64,000 bases of DNA from CAZEHJ01 sp964512485. Its GTDB lineage: Bacteria > Bacteroidota > Rhodothermia > Rhodothermales > UBA10348. The stretch covers positions 1 through 64,000 of the forward strand of contig CAZEHJ010000001.1 in assembly GCA_964512485.1 (NCBI GenBank), in the 5' to 3' direction. The notes below the pieces were generated by a model, which worked only from the letters and a program-made list of their open reading frames with translations, did no database searches and was not told where the DNA came from. Shown here in pieces: positions 1-7,858 of this stretch (position 1 is the first letter of the stretch; each line of letters begins with the position of its first letter). The position numbers and the translations under genes are program-made.

Positions 1-14
1 AATGAGAAACCTGT

Positions 15-68
15 ACCTGTCGCGATAAGTGGGTTCGGAATGAACGGAGTTCATTCCGGAAACCGAAG
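15..68. repeat. 54-bp direct repeat, copy A
   Basis: This 54-bp stretch is identical to 251-304. It contains an imperfect inverted repeat around GGAATGAAC / GTTCATTCC. It ends exactly where the assembly gap begins. It is the left piece of a larger structured unit whose remaining parts are visible downstream. Confidence 0.9.
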
Positions 69-168
69 NNNNNNNNNNNNNNNNNNNNNNNNNNNNNNNN
101 NNNNNNNNNNNNNNNNNNNNNNNNNNNNNNNNNNNNNNNNNNNNNNNNNNNNNNNNNNNNNNNNNNNN
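69..168. other. Assembly gap (100 N)
   Basis: One hundred consecutive N, a conventional placeholder for a gap of unknown size. In the complete sibling copy, the sequence between the same two flanking blocks is 74 bp (305-378) and hairpin-rich. The missing piece is therefore probably one more copy of that segment, or several units. Confidence 0.95.
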
Positions 169-223
169 GCCGAGTAAATGAGAAATCTCTACCTGTCAAG
201 GTAGAGATTTGGGATTGGCCGAC
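169..223. repeat. 55-bp direct repeat with 11-bp hairpin, copy A
   Basis: This block is identical to 379-433. It holds a perfect inverted repeat, AAATCTCTACC (183-193) and GGTAGAGATTT (200-210), with loop TGTCAA. The 12-mer TCTCTACCTGTC inside it recurs at 246-257 and 396-407, so the two repeat blocks share a module. Confidence 0.9.
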
Positions 224-250
224 TGAAAGGAGGCAAATTCCACTTTCTCT

Positions 251-304
251 ACCTGTCGCGATAAGTGGGTTCGGAATGAACGGAGTTCATTCCGGAAACC
301 GAAG
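251..304. repeat. 54-bp direct repeat, copy B
   Basis: Identical to 15-68. Together with 305-378 and 379-433 it forms the only complete unit visible in the window. The two 55-bp blocks (169 and 379) start 210 bp apart, which would be the period if the gap hides a single 74-bp segment. Confidence 0.9.
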
Positions 305-378
305 AGCGGCAGGCCGGCCCGCGAAGCGGGGCGAGCGTTGCGAAGCAGCGTCAGGTTCGAATTCACGAGGCGCAAAGC
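305..378. repeat. Triple mini-hairpin segment of the repeat
   Basis: A GC-rich 74-bp segment with three short hairpins: CCCGC-gaa-GCGGG (318-330), CGTTGC-gaa-GCAGCG with one wobble pair (336-350), and GGCGC-aaa-GCGCC (369-381, running into the next block). The heptamer GCGAAGC occurs twice (321-327, 340-346). d(GCGAAGC) is known as an exceptionally stable DNA mini-hairpin. The layout resembles REP/BIME-type extragenic repeats. No coding potential is evident. Confidence 0.75.
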
Positions 379-433
379 GCCGAGTAAATGAGAAATCTCT
401 ACCTGTCAAGGTAGAGATTTGGGATTGGCCGAC
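379..433. repeat. 55-bp direct repeat with 11-bp hairpin, copy B
   Basis: Identical to 169-223. The perfect stem at 393-403 / 410-420 lies about 15 bp beyond the stop of the minus-strand lipoprotein gene. Read on the minus strand it ends in TTT, so it could also serve as that gene's terminator. Confidence 0.85.
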
Positions 434-435
434 GG

Positions 436-906
436 TCAATCGATGGGCGTGATTCCGAGCTGAACTTCGCTGATCGTTATGAACATCTCGTCGTCAACTG
501 CCTGTTTGATCCAGTCTATGTCGACGGATGTGGGATAGCCGAACTCCGAATATTCGACGTCGATCTTGTCCGCAGTCTCCAGTGCATCTTCGATCATATC
601 GAAGACATCTTCCACGGTCTCGATGTACTGCAGGTCTTCGTGGCGCACTACTTCATTAGAGTGGGTGCTGATTGCGGAAACCACTTGAGAGTCAACCACC
701 TGAACGAAATGTGGCCCCGCGACAATACAGAAGCACCCTCTATTAAGCAGATAACTGTATGTCCCATCCTGATAGTTCGACCATTCTACTCGGGCGTCGG
801 CGAGATCATCATTCTCGGATCGATCAGGACCGATAATTTCGCATCCGCCGATCAGCAATATCAGCGCGCTCAGGAGAATACTGTAATACGAGTACGCTTT
901 GGTCAT
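436..906 (-). CDS. DUF6174-family lipoprotein
   Basis: A 156-residue predicted lipoprotein of unknown function. The N-terminus has a hydrophobic stretch ending in the lipobox IGGC (Cys about 22), so the mature protein should be lipid-anchored. The body matches the DUF6174 pattern I remember: a Y-x-Y start of the domain, a CFC motif (about 58-60), a central TVEDVF-D-I helix, and a C-terminal YPTSVDID and AVDDE segment. No catalytic residues are known for the family. The gene reads toward the repeat array and has no co-directional partner; mtaB lies 50 bp upstream on the same strand. The family call is from memory of the pattern. Confidence 0.75.
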   Translation of the reverse strand: MTKAYSYYSILLSALILLIGGCEIIGPDRSENDDLADARVEWSNYQDGTYSYLLNRGCFCIVAGPHFVQVVDSQVVSAISTHSNEVVRHEDLQYIETVEDVFDMIEDALETADKIDVEYSEFGYPTSVDIDWIKQAVDDEMFITISEVQLGITPID

Positions 907-956
907 ATCGGTTTATCAAGAAGTAAAAGTCCGTCAAGAGTTACTCTGGACTCGGA

Positions 957-2279
957 TCAAAGAGTTGGGAGATGAATCAGTTCCGAGGCCGTGATGTTGC
1001 CTGAAACGGCGATATTCGAAAGATGAACCCTCTCTATCATGGCGACCCTCGATGCTTCGAATGGTGTTTCAACACGGATATGATTGTCCGTAAATCCGTT
1101 CATCAGGCCGTCCTTTTCGCTGTCTTCCCAAAGAACAGCTCGCTCCTGATTGAGGAAGCGGGCGTAAAAGGAAGCGCGCTTCTTCTCAGAGAGCAGCCGT
1201 AAGCGCCTGTTTCTGTGGGACCGAATGTGCTTCTCAACCCGCGGACCTCCCATGGAGGCGAGTTCGTTGACCGCAATCGTATCAGGGCGCTCTGAATAGG
1301 TGAAAACGTGCAGGTAGGAGATGGGCAAATCAGATATGAACGCGAACGTGTTCTCAAAGCGCTCGTCTGACTCCGCGGGGAAGCCGACAATCACATCGAC
1401 CCCAATCGCTGCGTCGGGAATTAAACGAAGCACACGCTCGACTCGATCTTCGTAAACGGCCCGCTTGTATCTGCGGCGCATCTTTGCCAAAACGAAGTCA
1501 TCACCACTCTGGAGGGGGAGATGAAAGTGCGGCATGAATGAGCGCGATGCGGCGACAAACTCAATGATTTGGTTCGTTAAAAGGTTCGGCTCACAGGAGG
1601 AGATGCGATATCTCTCAATCCCGTCGACCTGGTCGAGCTCTTGAATCAGCTCGAGCAAGGATTCTCCCCGATCCTGTCCGAAAAGGCCAATATTTACGCC
1701 AGATATGACGATTTCCTTGTATCCTTTTTCCGCAATCTGTTCGGCTTGCGCGACTACACTTGAAATAGAATCGGAACGCGAGGCGCCCCTCGCACGCGGA
1801 ATCGTACAGAAGGAACATGTATAATCACATCCATCCTGCACCTTCAAAAACGCCCGCGTCCTCTCCGAGGCGGAATACGCCGCCCCGAAATCCGTGACAT
1901 CGTCGATACAAGAAACGTCGATCTGAGTTTTTTCACGCTTTGTAAATGCATCGACATAAGAAAAGAGATTGAACTTTTCATTCGCTCCCAGCACGATATC
2001 GACTCCTTCGATCTCGGCGATCTGCTCCGGACGAAGCTGGGCAAAACATCCTGTTACGATTACGCACGCTTCCGGATTGGCTCTCATCGCCCGCCGGATG
2101 GCTTGACGACACTTACGATCAGCTTCATCGGTGACCGTACACGTATTGAGAACAACAACGTCTGCGTGTTCACCGAAACGCACCACCTCAAACTGATTCG
2201 ATACAAACTGTTCAGAAATCGCAGATGTCTCTGCGAAATTGAGTTTGCATCCGAGCGTGTGAAAAGCGACCGTCGACAC
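957..2279 (-). CDS. mtaB: tRNA (N6-threonylcarbamoyladenosine37-C2) methylthiotransferase MtaB
   Basis: A 440-residue radical-SAM methylthiotransferase expected to convert t6A37 to ms2t6A37 in ANN-decoding tRNAs. The N-terminal UPF0004 domain has the three cluster cysteines (C11 in TLGCKLN, C47 in NTCTVT, C78 in TGCFAQ). The radical-SAM motif is CDYTCSFC (C151, C155, C158), followed by the IPRARG segment typical of MtaB. A short C-terminal TRAM-like region follows, with no separate extension. Length is normal for the family. It is transcribed away from psd, and the roughly 160-bp region between the two starts should hold both promoters. Confidence 0.93.
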   Translation of the reverse strand: MSTVAFHTLGCKLNFAETSAISEQFVSNQFEVVRFGEHADVVVLNTCTVTDEADRKCRQAIRRAMRANPEACVIVTGCFAQLRPEQIAEIEGVDIVLGANEKFNLFSYVDAFTKREKTQIDVSCIDDVTDFGAAYSASERTRAFLKVQDGCDYTCSFCTIPRARGASRSDSISSVVAQAEQIAEKGYKEIVISGVNIGLFGQDRGESLLELIQELDQVDGIERYRISSCEPNLLTNQIIEFVAASRSFMPHFHLPLQSGDDFVLAKMRRRYKRAVYEDRVERVLRLIPDAAIGVDVIVGFPAESDERFENTFAFISDLPISYLHVFTYSERPDTIAVNELASMGGPRVEKHIRSHRNRRLRLLSEKKRASFYARFLNQERAVLWEDSEKDGLMNGFTDNHIRVETPFEASRVAMIERVHLSNIAVSGNITASELIHLPTL

Positions 2280-2439
2280 GAAGTTGTATGGAATTGTATA
2301 GTGGAATGGGGCGGCTGTCCAACGTGAATGCTATTTTCGGGTTTCATCAAGAAAAGACCCGGGAGAATGTCGGCATGCGGAAATTTGTGCGCACAGACGA
2401 CGGCCCGGACCTTGACTCCCCTCATCAAACCGCTCCTCC

Positions 2440-3123
2440 ATGTTCGCAAAAGAAGGCTATGGTCTCATTATCGCCTCATTTGGCATGTTTGTCGTTCTCG
2501 GATTTCTGGGATGGATGACAGGCGGTATTCCGGGATATTTGATCGAGGGTGTGGGCGTGTTTTTCCTGCTTTTCACCTTGTACTTTTTTCGCGATCCCGC
2601 GCGTGAAATAACCAAGGTAGACGAATGGACGATGTTGTCACCTGCGGACGGGAAAGTTGTTCTGATTCAGGAGGTCGACGAACCACTGTACCTCGATGGT
2701 CGGGCCCGCCAGATCTCAGTATTTCTCTCTCCGCTCAACGTACATGTCAACAGAGCTCCCATCGGAGGAGTCGTGGAGTTTGATGAATACGTGTCTGGAG
2801 ACTACCTCGTCGCGTGGCACGAAAAGGCCAGCGAGTTGAACGAACGGTCACAGATTGGAGTGAAGCACGAATCCGGGCAAAAAGTTCTTTTCAAGCAGAT
2901 TGCCGGGGCAGTTGCACGGCGAGTTGTGTATCATATCTCCGTCGGAGACACCGTCTCAACAGGTGACCGTTTCGGAATAGTGAAATTCGGCTCTCGAATG
3001 GATATCCTGTTTCCTGTTGATGCGGACGTATCGGTTGAGGTTGGGGACAAAGTCAGAGGCGGATTGACCATTCTGGGGCGATTGAACCAGTCATCTCCCC
3101 GCGATTCAGAGCAAAGCCTGTAA
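2440..3123 (+). CDS. psd: Phosphatidylserine decarboxylase, short (archaetidylserine-decarboxylase-like) type
   Basis: This 227-residue proenzyme would decarboxylate phosphatidylserine to phosphatidylethanolamine at the inner membrane. Two hydrophobic segments (about 8-26 and 33-50) are followed by SPADGKV and the conserved PLNVHVNR motif (98-105). The self-cleavage site is the Gly-Ser pair in KFGSRMD (G184-S185), which would generate the pyruvoyl cofactor. The length fits the short class rather than the roughly 300-residue E. coli type. It ends 3 bp before pssA, so the two genes for serine-route PE synthesis form an operon. Confidence 0.94.
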   Translation: MFAKEGYGLIIASFGMFVVLGFLGWMTGGIPGYLIEGVGVFFLLFTLYFFRDPAREITKVDEWTMLSPADGKVVLIQEVDEPLYLDGRARQISVFLSPLNVHVNRAPIGGVVEFDEYVSGDYLVAWHEKASELNERSQIGVKHESGQKVLFKQIAGAVARRVVYHISVGDTVSTGDRFGIVKFGSRMDILFPVDADVSVEVGDKVRGGLTILGRLNQSSPRDSEQSL

Positions 3124-3126
3124 ATC

Positions 3127-3966
3127 ATGCTGCGAGCCAAACGAAAAAATGCACGCCCGGGTCTGAAGCAGAGACGCTTCCGGCAGCGACTGATTTCGTA
3201 TCGCGAATCAAAAGGAGCGGGACGGTCTCGCAAGATTCCGCGTGCAGCCGTTCCGTCGTTTTTCACCCTGATGAACCTGTTTTGTGGATTTTTATCCCTG
3301 ATTCAGGTCCTGGAAGGACGACTCGAATACGCCGGATGGTTGATTCTGCTTGCCAGTTTCTTCGACATGATGGATGGCATGATGGCCAGGTTGACCAACG
3401 GTACCAGCCCGTTCGGTATGGAGTTGGACAGCCTCTGCGATATCGTCTCATTTGGCGTCGCGCCTGCGTTTATGATCTACGTCTTCGGACTCCAGGAGTA
3501 CGGGACGCCCGGTGTCATCATCGCTTCGCTTCCCGCCCTGGCCGGAGCTGTACGCCTGGCTCGCTTCAACGTGAACTTTGAGGGGACCAAGAGCGACTAT
3601 TTTGTCGGCATGCCGATTCCGGTTTCAGCGATGGTGATTGTTGCCATCATTCTCAACGCCGATCTCGTGCGGCAACTCGTGGAGAATTACGGTGACATGA
3701 GCGTGATTCTGATAACTGTCATCACGCTTTCGGGGCTGATGGTTTCAAATATAAAATTCGATTCCGTCCCACGGCCGTCGGTTGAATACATTCGCAGGAA
3801 TCCAAGGAAGACGCTCGTTGGGATCGCGGCGCTGATCGTGATGGTTGTATTCCGCGAACCGGGTCTTCTTGTTGTGATGATCTCTTACGTCTTGCTGGGA
3901 ATAGGTCGCTCGTTCGGCGGTTTCCTGAAAGCACTTCGAGCGACTTCCGACGATACTTCAGAATGA
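3127..3966 (+). CDS. pssA: CDP-diacylglycerol-serine O-phosphatidyltransferase
   Basis: This integral membrane enzyme makes phosphatidylserine from CDP-diacylglycerol and serine, the substrate of the adjacent Psd. The CDP-alcohol phosphotransferase signature is complete: D83-G84-x2-A87-R88-x8-G97-x3-D101-x3-D105. About seven hydrophobic helices are visible. The first 40 residues are unusually basic (many Arg and Lys), which could bind the acidic membrane surface. A later start near the MNLF motif would remove this tail. A 6-bp hairpin overlaps the stop codon. Confidence 0.94.
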   Translation: MLRAKRKNARPGLKQRRFRQRLISYRESKGAGRSRKIPRAAVPSFFTLMNLFCGFLSLIQVLEGRLEYAGWLILLASFFDMMDGMMARLTNGTSPFGMELDSLCDIVSFGVAPAFMIYVFGLQEYGTPGVIIASLPALAGAVRLARFNVNFEGTKSDYFVGMPIPVSAMVIVAIILNADLVRQLVENYGDMSVILITVITLSGLMVSNIKFDSVPRPSVEYIRRNPRKTLVGIAALIVMVVFREPGLLVVMISYVLLGIGRSFGGFLKALRATSDDTSE

Positions 3967-3969
3967 AGT
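3955..3969 (+). repeat. Hairpin overlapping the pssA stop codon
   Basis: ACTTCA (3955-3960), loop GAA, TGAAGT (3964-3969): a perfect 6-bp stem whose right arm begins with the TGA stop of pssA. No U-tract follows, so a terminator role is only possible. One of several stop-codon hairpins in this window. Confidence 0.5.
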
Positions 3970-4007
3970 CTTAACATTTCCGGCCTCGCAGGAAGATCTG
4001 TAAATTG

Positions 4008-4015
4008 TATCTTTG
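4008..4015 (+). promoter_or_regulatory. Candidate Bacteroidota-type -7 box for purS-clpS
   Basis: TATCTTTG fits the TAnnTTTG -7 consensus of Bacteroidota. It lies in the 13-mer AAATTGTATCTTT (4002-4014), which recurs exactly upstream of the metal transporter (54561-54573). No clear -33 TTG is seen at the expected distance. If used, transcription would begin near 4022, supporting the ATG at 4061 as the purS start rather than the upstream in-frame TTG at 4013. Confidence 0.45.
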
Positions 4016-4060
4016 GCTCTGACCGGGTCTACATCCATTCCATCCGTTTTCAACATCAAA

Positions 4061-4318
4061 ATGTTCAAAGCTAACATCACCGTCACGCTGAGACCTTCCA
4101 TTCTGGATCCTCAGGGAAAGGCCTCCCATCACGCGCTTTCAGAACTCGGTTTTGAAGCCGTCTCTCAGGTACGGATTGGTAAGTATATCGAGATGGAAAT
4201 TGATGCTCAAAACGAGCAAGAAGCTCGGGCAATTGCCGAGAAGGCCTGTCAGCAGCTTCTCGCCAATCCTGTAATGGAAGACTTCCACCTAGCAATCCAT
4301 GAAATTGTCGCAGCCTGA
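4061..4318 (+). CDS. purS: Phosphoribosylformylglycinamidine synthase subunit PurS
   Basis: An 85-residue protein of the PurS family, the small structural subunit that joins PurL and PurQ in the fourth step of purine synthesis. The sequence has the typical start FKANITVTLRPSILDPQG, the central G-x-x-x-V-x-x-x-R-I-G-K-Y-I-E motif, and a C-terminal helix ending in NPVMEDF. The ATG at 4061 gives the normal family length; the open frame continues upstream to a TTG at 4013. purL and purQ are not adjacent. It overlaps clpS by 20 bp, so the two are probably translationally coupled. Confidence 0.93.
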   Translation: MFKANITVTLRPSILDPQGKASHHALSELGFEAVSQVRIGKYIEMEIDAQNEQEARAIAEKACQQLLANPVMEDFHLAIHEIVAA

Positions 4319-4586
4319 ACATCAGCATGAAGTCGCTGTTGAGGTTGAAGAACTGGTCGAGACAGCGTGGCGTGTCGTCCTGTACAACGATGAAGTTCAT
4401 ACGTTTGAACAGGTCATCGTGCAGTTGATCAAAGCGATTGGCTGTTCGATGGGGACGGCTGAAGACATGACCTGGAAGGTCCATCTGGACGGGAAAGCCC
4501 TGGTTTTCGAAGGCGAATTCGAGGACTGTTTGAAAGTTAAGTCAGTGCTTTCAGAAATCGGTTTGATCGCGCGAATTCTGGGCTGA
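4299..4586 (+). CDS. clpS: ATP-dependent Clp protease adaptor ClpS
   Basis: A 95-residue ClpS-family adaptor that delivers N-degron substrates to the ClpAP protease. The core VVLYNDEVHTFEQVI carries the Asn-Asp pair used to bind the substrate amino terminus, followed by the helix containing EDMTWKVHLDGKA and a C-terminal strand. The first 25 residues are acidic and His/Glu-rich, as expected for the flexible ClpS tail that enters ClpA. It overlaps the end of purS by 20 bp. The clpA gene is not in the window. Confidence 0.93.
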   Translation: MKLSQPEHQHEVAVEVEELVETAWRVVLYNDEVHTFEQVIVQLIKAIGCSMGTAEDMTWKVHLDGKALVFEGEFEDCLKVKSVLSEIGLIARILG

Positions 4587-4783
4587 TCTGCGTGGTCCGG
4601 GAACGGCCATTTTTACCGTAATTCGGAAAATTCTGCTCAATTGGATGGCCATTTTCGGCGCATTTCGACTGTTCTTGAAGAAAAAGCGCCATAATCCGGA
4701 TCTGAGCGTCGTTTTGTGAATGTGGCACATTTGTTGGCCTGCAGGAGGTACAGGACAACAAAAAACCTCTCTGGAGGATCGCC

Positions 4784-5575
4784 ATGATCATCTCAAAAAA
4801 ACACCTTCTCTCGTCAATCTGGCTCATTATCGCCATGCTTGTTGCAACAGCGCTATTTTTTGCGCTGCCAACTCAGGCACAGGATACTGGTATCGCCACG
4901 TGGTTCAATCTGAGTCAGCACGGCTCAAAAACTGCTTCCGGTGAACGCTACGATCATAAAGCCCTCACGGCTGGACATTCGGATCTCCCATTCGGCTCCA
5001 TGGTTCGCGTCACGAACGTGCTTTCGCAGGAAACCGTAGTCGTACGCATCAATGACCGTCCGAACACAAAATCGACGGGCATCATTGACCTTTCTGGTGC
5101 AGCCGCGCGGGAATTGGGCCTTTTTTCGAACGGTCCTCAGCAGGTAAGTATCCAGGTTCTGGACGCGGGACATCAAATCGCGCTGGCGACCGATGAAATA
5201 CCCGCTACGATTGCAGAAAAGTCTGAAACAATCTCTCTGAGTGATGCTCCGAGCGTCAATCTACCCGTACAAATATATGAACAACCAACTGTTCCAGAGC
5301 CTGAAGTTCTGAAGCCCGAGATGGCTATCAAACCCGTCGTGGAGTCTGAAACGGGGCTGTTTACACTCCAGATTGGTTCGTTTTCCACGATGGACGGCGC
5401 CAAAGAACTGGCGGCCGAGTTCAGGGAAGCGTGGATACTTGTCGTGGAAGCCGGCGATACGAAATCGTATAGAGTGTATTTCAATCGTTTCGACCGGGAA
5501 GAGCCGGCCCGAACGGCACAGAATCGTCTATGGTCTGAAGGTCACGACAGCTTCCTCAGGAAAGTCGCTCCCTGA
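4784..5575 (+). CDS. rlpA: RlpA-like double-psi beta-barrel protein with SPOR domain
   Basis: A 263-residue secreted protein related to RlpA, a septal lytic transglycosylase acting on naked glycans in some bacteria. An N-terminal hydrophobic segment (about 10-32) ends in a TQAQ cleavage-like site. The RlpA barrel (about 36-125) contains TASGERYDHKALTAGH, the LPFGSMVRVTN strand and the RINDR / GIIDLSGAAA motif. A linker rich in Pro and Glu leads to a C-terminal SPOR domain (about 192-263, LFTLQIGSFS...). GGAGG at 4773-4777 lies 6 bp before the ATG, a strong Shine-Dalgarno. Whether it is enzymatically active cannot be judged. Confidence 0.88.
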   Translation: MIISKKHLLSSIWLIIAMLVATALFFALPTQAQDTGIATWFNLSQHGSKTASGERYDHKALTAGHSDLPFGSMVRVTNVLSQETVVVRINDRPNTKSTGIIDLSGAAARELGLFSNGPQQVSIQVLDAGHQIALATDEIPATIAEKSETISLSDAPSVNLPVQIYEQPTVPEPEVLKPEMAIKPVVESETGLFTLQIGSFSTMDGAKELAAEFREAWILVVEAGDTKSYRVYFNRFDREEPARTAQNRLWSEGHDSFLRKVAP

Positions 5576-5666
5576 CGAAAATGAATACACCACTCGAGAG
5601 CGGCTTCGTCCGCGGCATCCAGACTTGATGTTGAGTCTTATATTGGAGCAGAAATTTTGAGTCCTG

Positions 5667-6275
5667 ATGTCGGAAACCTATCTCGTACTTGACAAGGCTG
5701 GTCACGCTGTGACCAAGGAAAAAGGGTCTCGGTTTATTGCCGAGGCCCTTCCTGTTTCTTCTGTTGAGGAAGCCGACAAAGCTCTGGCTGCCATCCGAAA
5801 AAGAGATTATGATGCCACCCATCATTGTAGTGCGTACCGAATCGGTCCAACAAGCGATTTGTACAGATACAGTGACGACGGTGAACCAGGATCCTCAGCC
5901 GGATTACCCATTTTTCGACAGATTGAAGCACGAGCATTGACGGATACGCTGGTTGTCGTCGTCAGATACTACGGGGGCACCAAATTGGGCACCGGAGGAC
6001 TGGTCCGGGCCTATGGCGATGCGGCTTCGCTGGCGCTTGATGACGCCGAGGTCAGAGAAGTCATACCCAGAACCCGGGTAGCGGCCCGCTTTGGCTATCA
6101 AGATACCTCACCGGCCATGCATGTCATCGGGAAGCATGACGCGATTATCTCTGGTACTGAGTACGGCGATGACACGGTGATCCACCTGGATGTCAGAACA
6201 AGTGAAGTGGAGTTGTTCGAACAGGCATTTGTGGAAGCTCTCTCTGGTCGCGGAGATATTCAGCGCACCGAGTAG
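5667..6275 (+). CDS. yigZ: YigZ/IMPACT family protein
   Basis: A 202-residue member of UPF0029/YigZ. The hallmark DDGEPGSSAGLPI segment (about 71-83) and the VVRYYGGTKLGTGGLVRAY motif (about 95-113) are intact. A C-terminal DUF1949-like part follows. Bacterial members are poorly characterised; eukaryotic IMPACT is a translational regulator that interferes with GCN1, so a link to translation is only by family. Convergent with rnhA, only 12 bp apart. Confidence 0.92.
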   Translation: MSETYLVLDKAGHAVTKEKGSRFIAEALPVSSVEEADKALAAIRKRDYDATHHCSAYRIGPTSDLYRYSDDGEPGSSAGLPIFRQIEARALTDTLVVVVRYYGGTKLGTGGLVRAYGDAASLALDDAEVREVIPRTRVAARFGYQDTSPAMHVIGKHDAIISGTEYGDDTVIHLDVRTSEVELFEQAFVEALSGRGDIQRTE

Positions 6276-6281
6276 CTCGGT
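6267..6281 (+). repeat. Hairpin with the yigZ stop codon as its loop
   Basis: ACCGAG (6267-6272), TAG (6273-6275), CTCGGT (6276-6281): a perfect 6-bp stem whose three-base loop is exactly the stop codon of yigZ. There is no U-tract. It sits between two convergent genes and could slow or end both transcripts. Confidence 0.55.
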
Positions 6282-6287
6282 AGTGGG

Positions 6288-6728
6288 TCAGCCCAGTTTC
6301 ATGGCCTCAACCGCCAGCCCATCAACCCGATTATTGAGATCATCGTCCGCATGGCCTTTTACTTTGATGAAAGACACTTCGTGTTTTTCCATCAGTGAAA
6401 GCATGTCTTTCCACAAATCCTGATTCTTGACCGGCTTTTTGGATGCTGTTTTCCAGCCTCTTCGAATCCAGTTCTCAATCCAGTTGTCATTGAACGCATT
6501 GGCGATATATGCGCTGTCCGTATGAATGCGCACTTTACAGGGCTCCTTGAGAACACGCAGCCCTTCAACGACGGCAGCCAGCTCCATGCGGTTGTTCGTC
6601 GTCAGCTTTTCCGCACCCGTGATGACGCGCTCCCTGTCACCGTACATGAGGAGTGCCGCCCAGCCTCCCGGACCGGGATTGCCGCTGCACGATCCGTCGG
6701 TGTATATGGTTATTTCTTTGTTGGCCAT
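6288..6728 (-). CDS. rnhA: Ribonuclease HI
   Basis: A 146-residue RNase HI that cleaves RNA in RNA-DNA hybrids. The catalytic carboxylates are all present: D11 in YTDGSCSGNPGPGG, E49 in NNRMEL, D71 in HTDSAY and D136 in NNRVDGLA. The KGH motif with its catalytic-loop His and the basic-protrusion region (GWKTASKKPVKN) are also there. Length is normal. The start is an ATG close to the upstream obg region, and obg diverges from it. Confidence 0.96.
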   Translation of the reverse strand: MANKEITIYTDGSCSGNPGPGGWAALLMYGDRERVITGAEKLTTNNRMELAAVVEGLRVLKEPCKVRIHTDSAYIANAFNDNWIENWIRRGWKTASKKPVKNQDLWKDMLSLMEKHEVSFIKVKGHADDDLNNRVDGLAVEAMKLG

Positions 6729-6835
6729 GGGTCGAAGAATAACAAATCACGGGCTTCGGAATTGATGAAAGGCCTGTTGATTCCTTCTTCACCCCCTGCT
6801 TGGGCGCAGGAGGCTGAGCGTGTGTATACTGCATT

Positions 6836-7858
6836 ATGAAATTTGTTGACTACGTAACAGTATCCGTGAGAAGCGGAAAGGGCGGCTCCGGGCGTGTCTC
6901 TTTCAGACGCGAGAAATTCGAACCCAAGGGCGGGCCCGACGGTGGAGATGGAGGTGACGGTGGATCGGTGAGTCTCCTTGCCGATTCGCACCTGTATACA
7001 CTGCTTGATCATCGTTATAATCGTCACCATTTTGCAGAAAACGGCCATTCCGGGTCGAGTGCCAACAAAAAGGGCAAAGACGGCGAAAACATCGTGATGA
7101 GAGTGCCGGTCGGAACTGTCGTCAAGAACTCTGACACCGATGAAGTGATTGGAGAGTTGCTGAGCGCCGGAGACCTACTTGAACTTGCGCAGGGAGGTCG
7201 AGGCGGCAAAGGGAATACGTTTTTCAAATCGTCCACCAATCAGGCTCCGCGTCACGCACAGCCAGGAGAGCCCGGGGAAGAATACAATATCACGCTTGAG
7301 CTGAAGTTGCTGGCTGATGTCGGACTGGTCGGATTTCCCAATGCCGGAAAAAGCACCCTGGTATCCAGTTTGTCAGCAGCAAGGCCGAAGGTTGCCGACT
7401 ACCCGTTTACCACACTCGAACCTTCCCTCGGAGTCGTCTCGCTGGATTCATTTGAATCATTTGTGATCGCTGACATTCCTGGGATTATCGAAGGAGCTCA
7501 TTTGGGCAAAGGTCTCGGCATCCAGTTTCTCAAGCACATTGAGCGCAATGCCGTTTTGCTCTTCATGATCCCGTTGGACTCTGAGGATGTCGGAGCAGAG
7601 TATGAGACATTGCTCGGCGAGTTGAGGGAATACAACAAGGAAATGCTGGACAAACCACGTGTGATTGGCCTATCAAAACTGGACCTGATACCGCCGGATG
7701 AACAGAAACAGGTCGTCAAAGAAGCCAAAGCGTCCATAACTGAAGAGATTGAAATATTTGCTTTCAGTTCTGTTGCCAGAAAAGGGTTGGACCCGCTGAA
7801 GCGAGGATTGTGGACGTACGTTCAGAAGAGCAGGTCGTTTGGCGAAATCAGCGAGTGA
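6836..7858 (+). CDS. obg: Obg family GTPase (CgtA)
   Basis: A 340-residue Obg GTPase, a 50S-associated factor for ribosome assembly and stress control. The glycine-rich Obg fold (1-158) begins FVDYVTVSVRSGKGGSG. The G domain has G1 GFPNAGKST, G3 DIPG and G4 as SKLD instead of the usual NKxD, then a G5-like FSS. There is no OCT C-terminal domain, as in many short Obg proteins. The final codons overlap dprA by 20 bp. Confidence 0.95.
   Translation: MKFVDYVTVSVRSGKGGSGRVSFRREKFEPKGGPDGGDGGDGGSVSLLADSHLYTLLDHRYNRHHFAENGHSGSSANKKGKDGENIVMRVPVGTVVKNSDTDEVIGELLSAGDLLELAQGGRGGKGNTFFKSSTNQAPRHAQPGEPGEEYNITLELKLLADVGLVGFPNAGKSTLVSSLSAARPKVADYPFTTLEPSLGVVSLDSFESFVIADIPGIIEGAHLGKGLGIQFLKHIERNAVLLFMIPLDSEDVGAEYETLLGELREYNKEMLDKPRVIGLSKLDLIPPDEQKQVVKEAKASITEEIEIFAFSSVARKGLDPLKRGLWTYVQKSRSFGEISE

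Noticed and set aside
354..364. GGTTCGAATTC resembling a tRNA T-loop
   Set aside because: No acceptor stem, D-arm or anticodon arm can be built around it; it belongs to the structured repeat.
183..420. Repeat pair considered as a CRISPR array
   Set aside because: Only two copies, no uniform spacer length, and no cas genes; the repeats have their own internal structure.
640..975. Plus-strand reading frame opposite the DUF6174 lipoprotein
   Set aside because: The minus-strand frame has a lipobox and family-like motifs; the plus-strand frame has no recognisable sequence.
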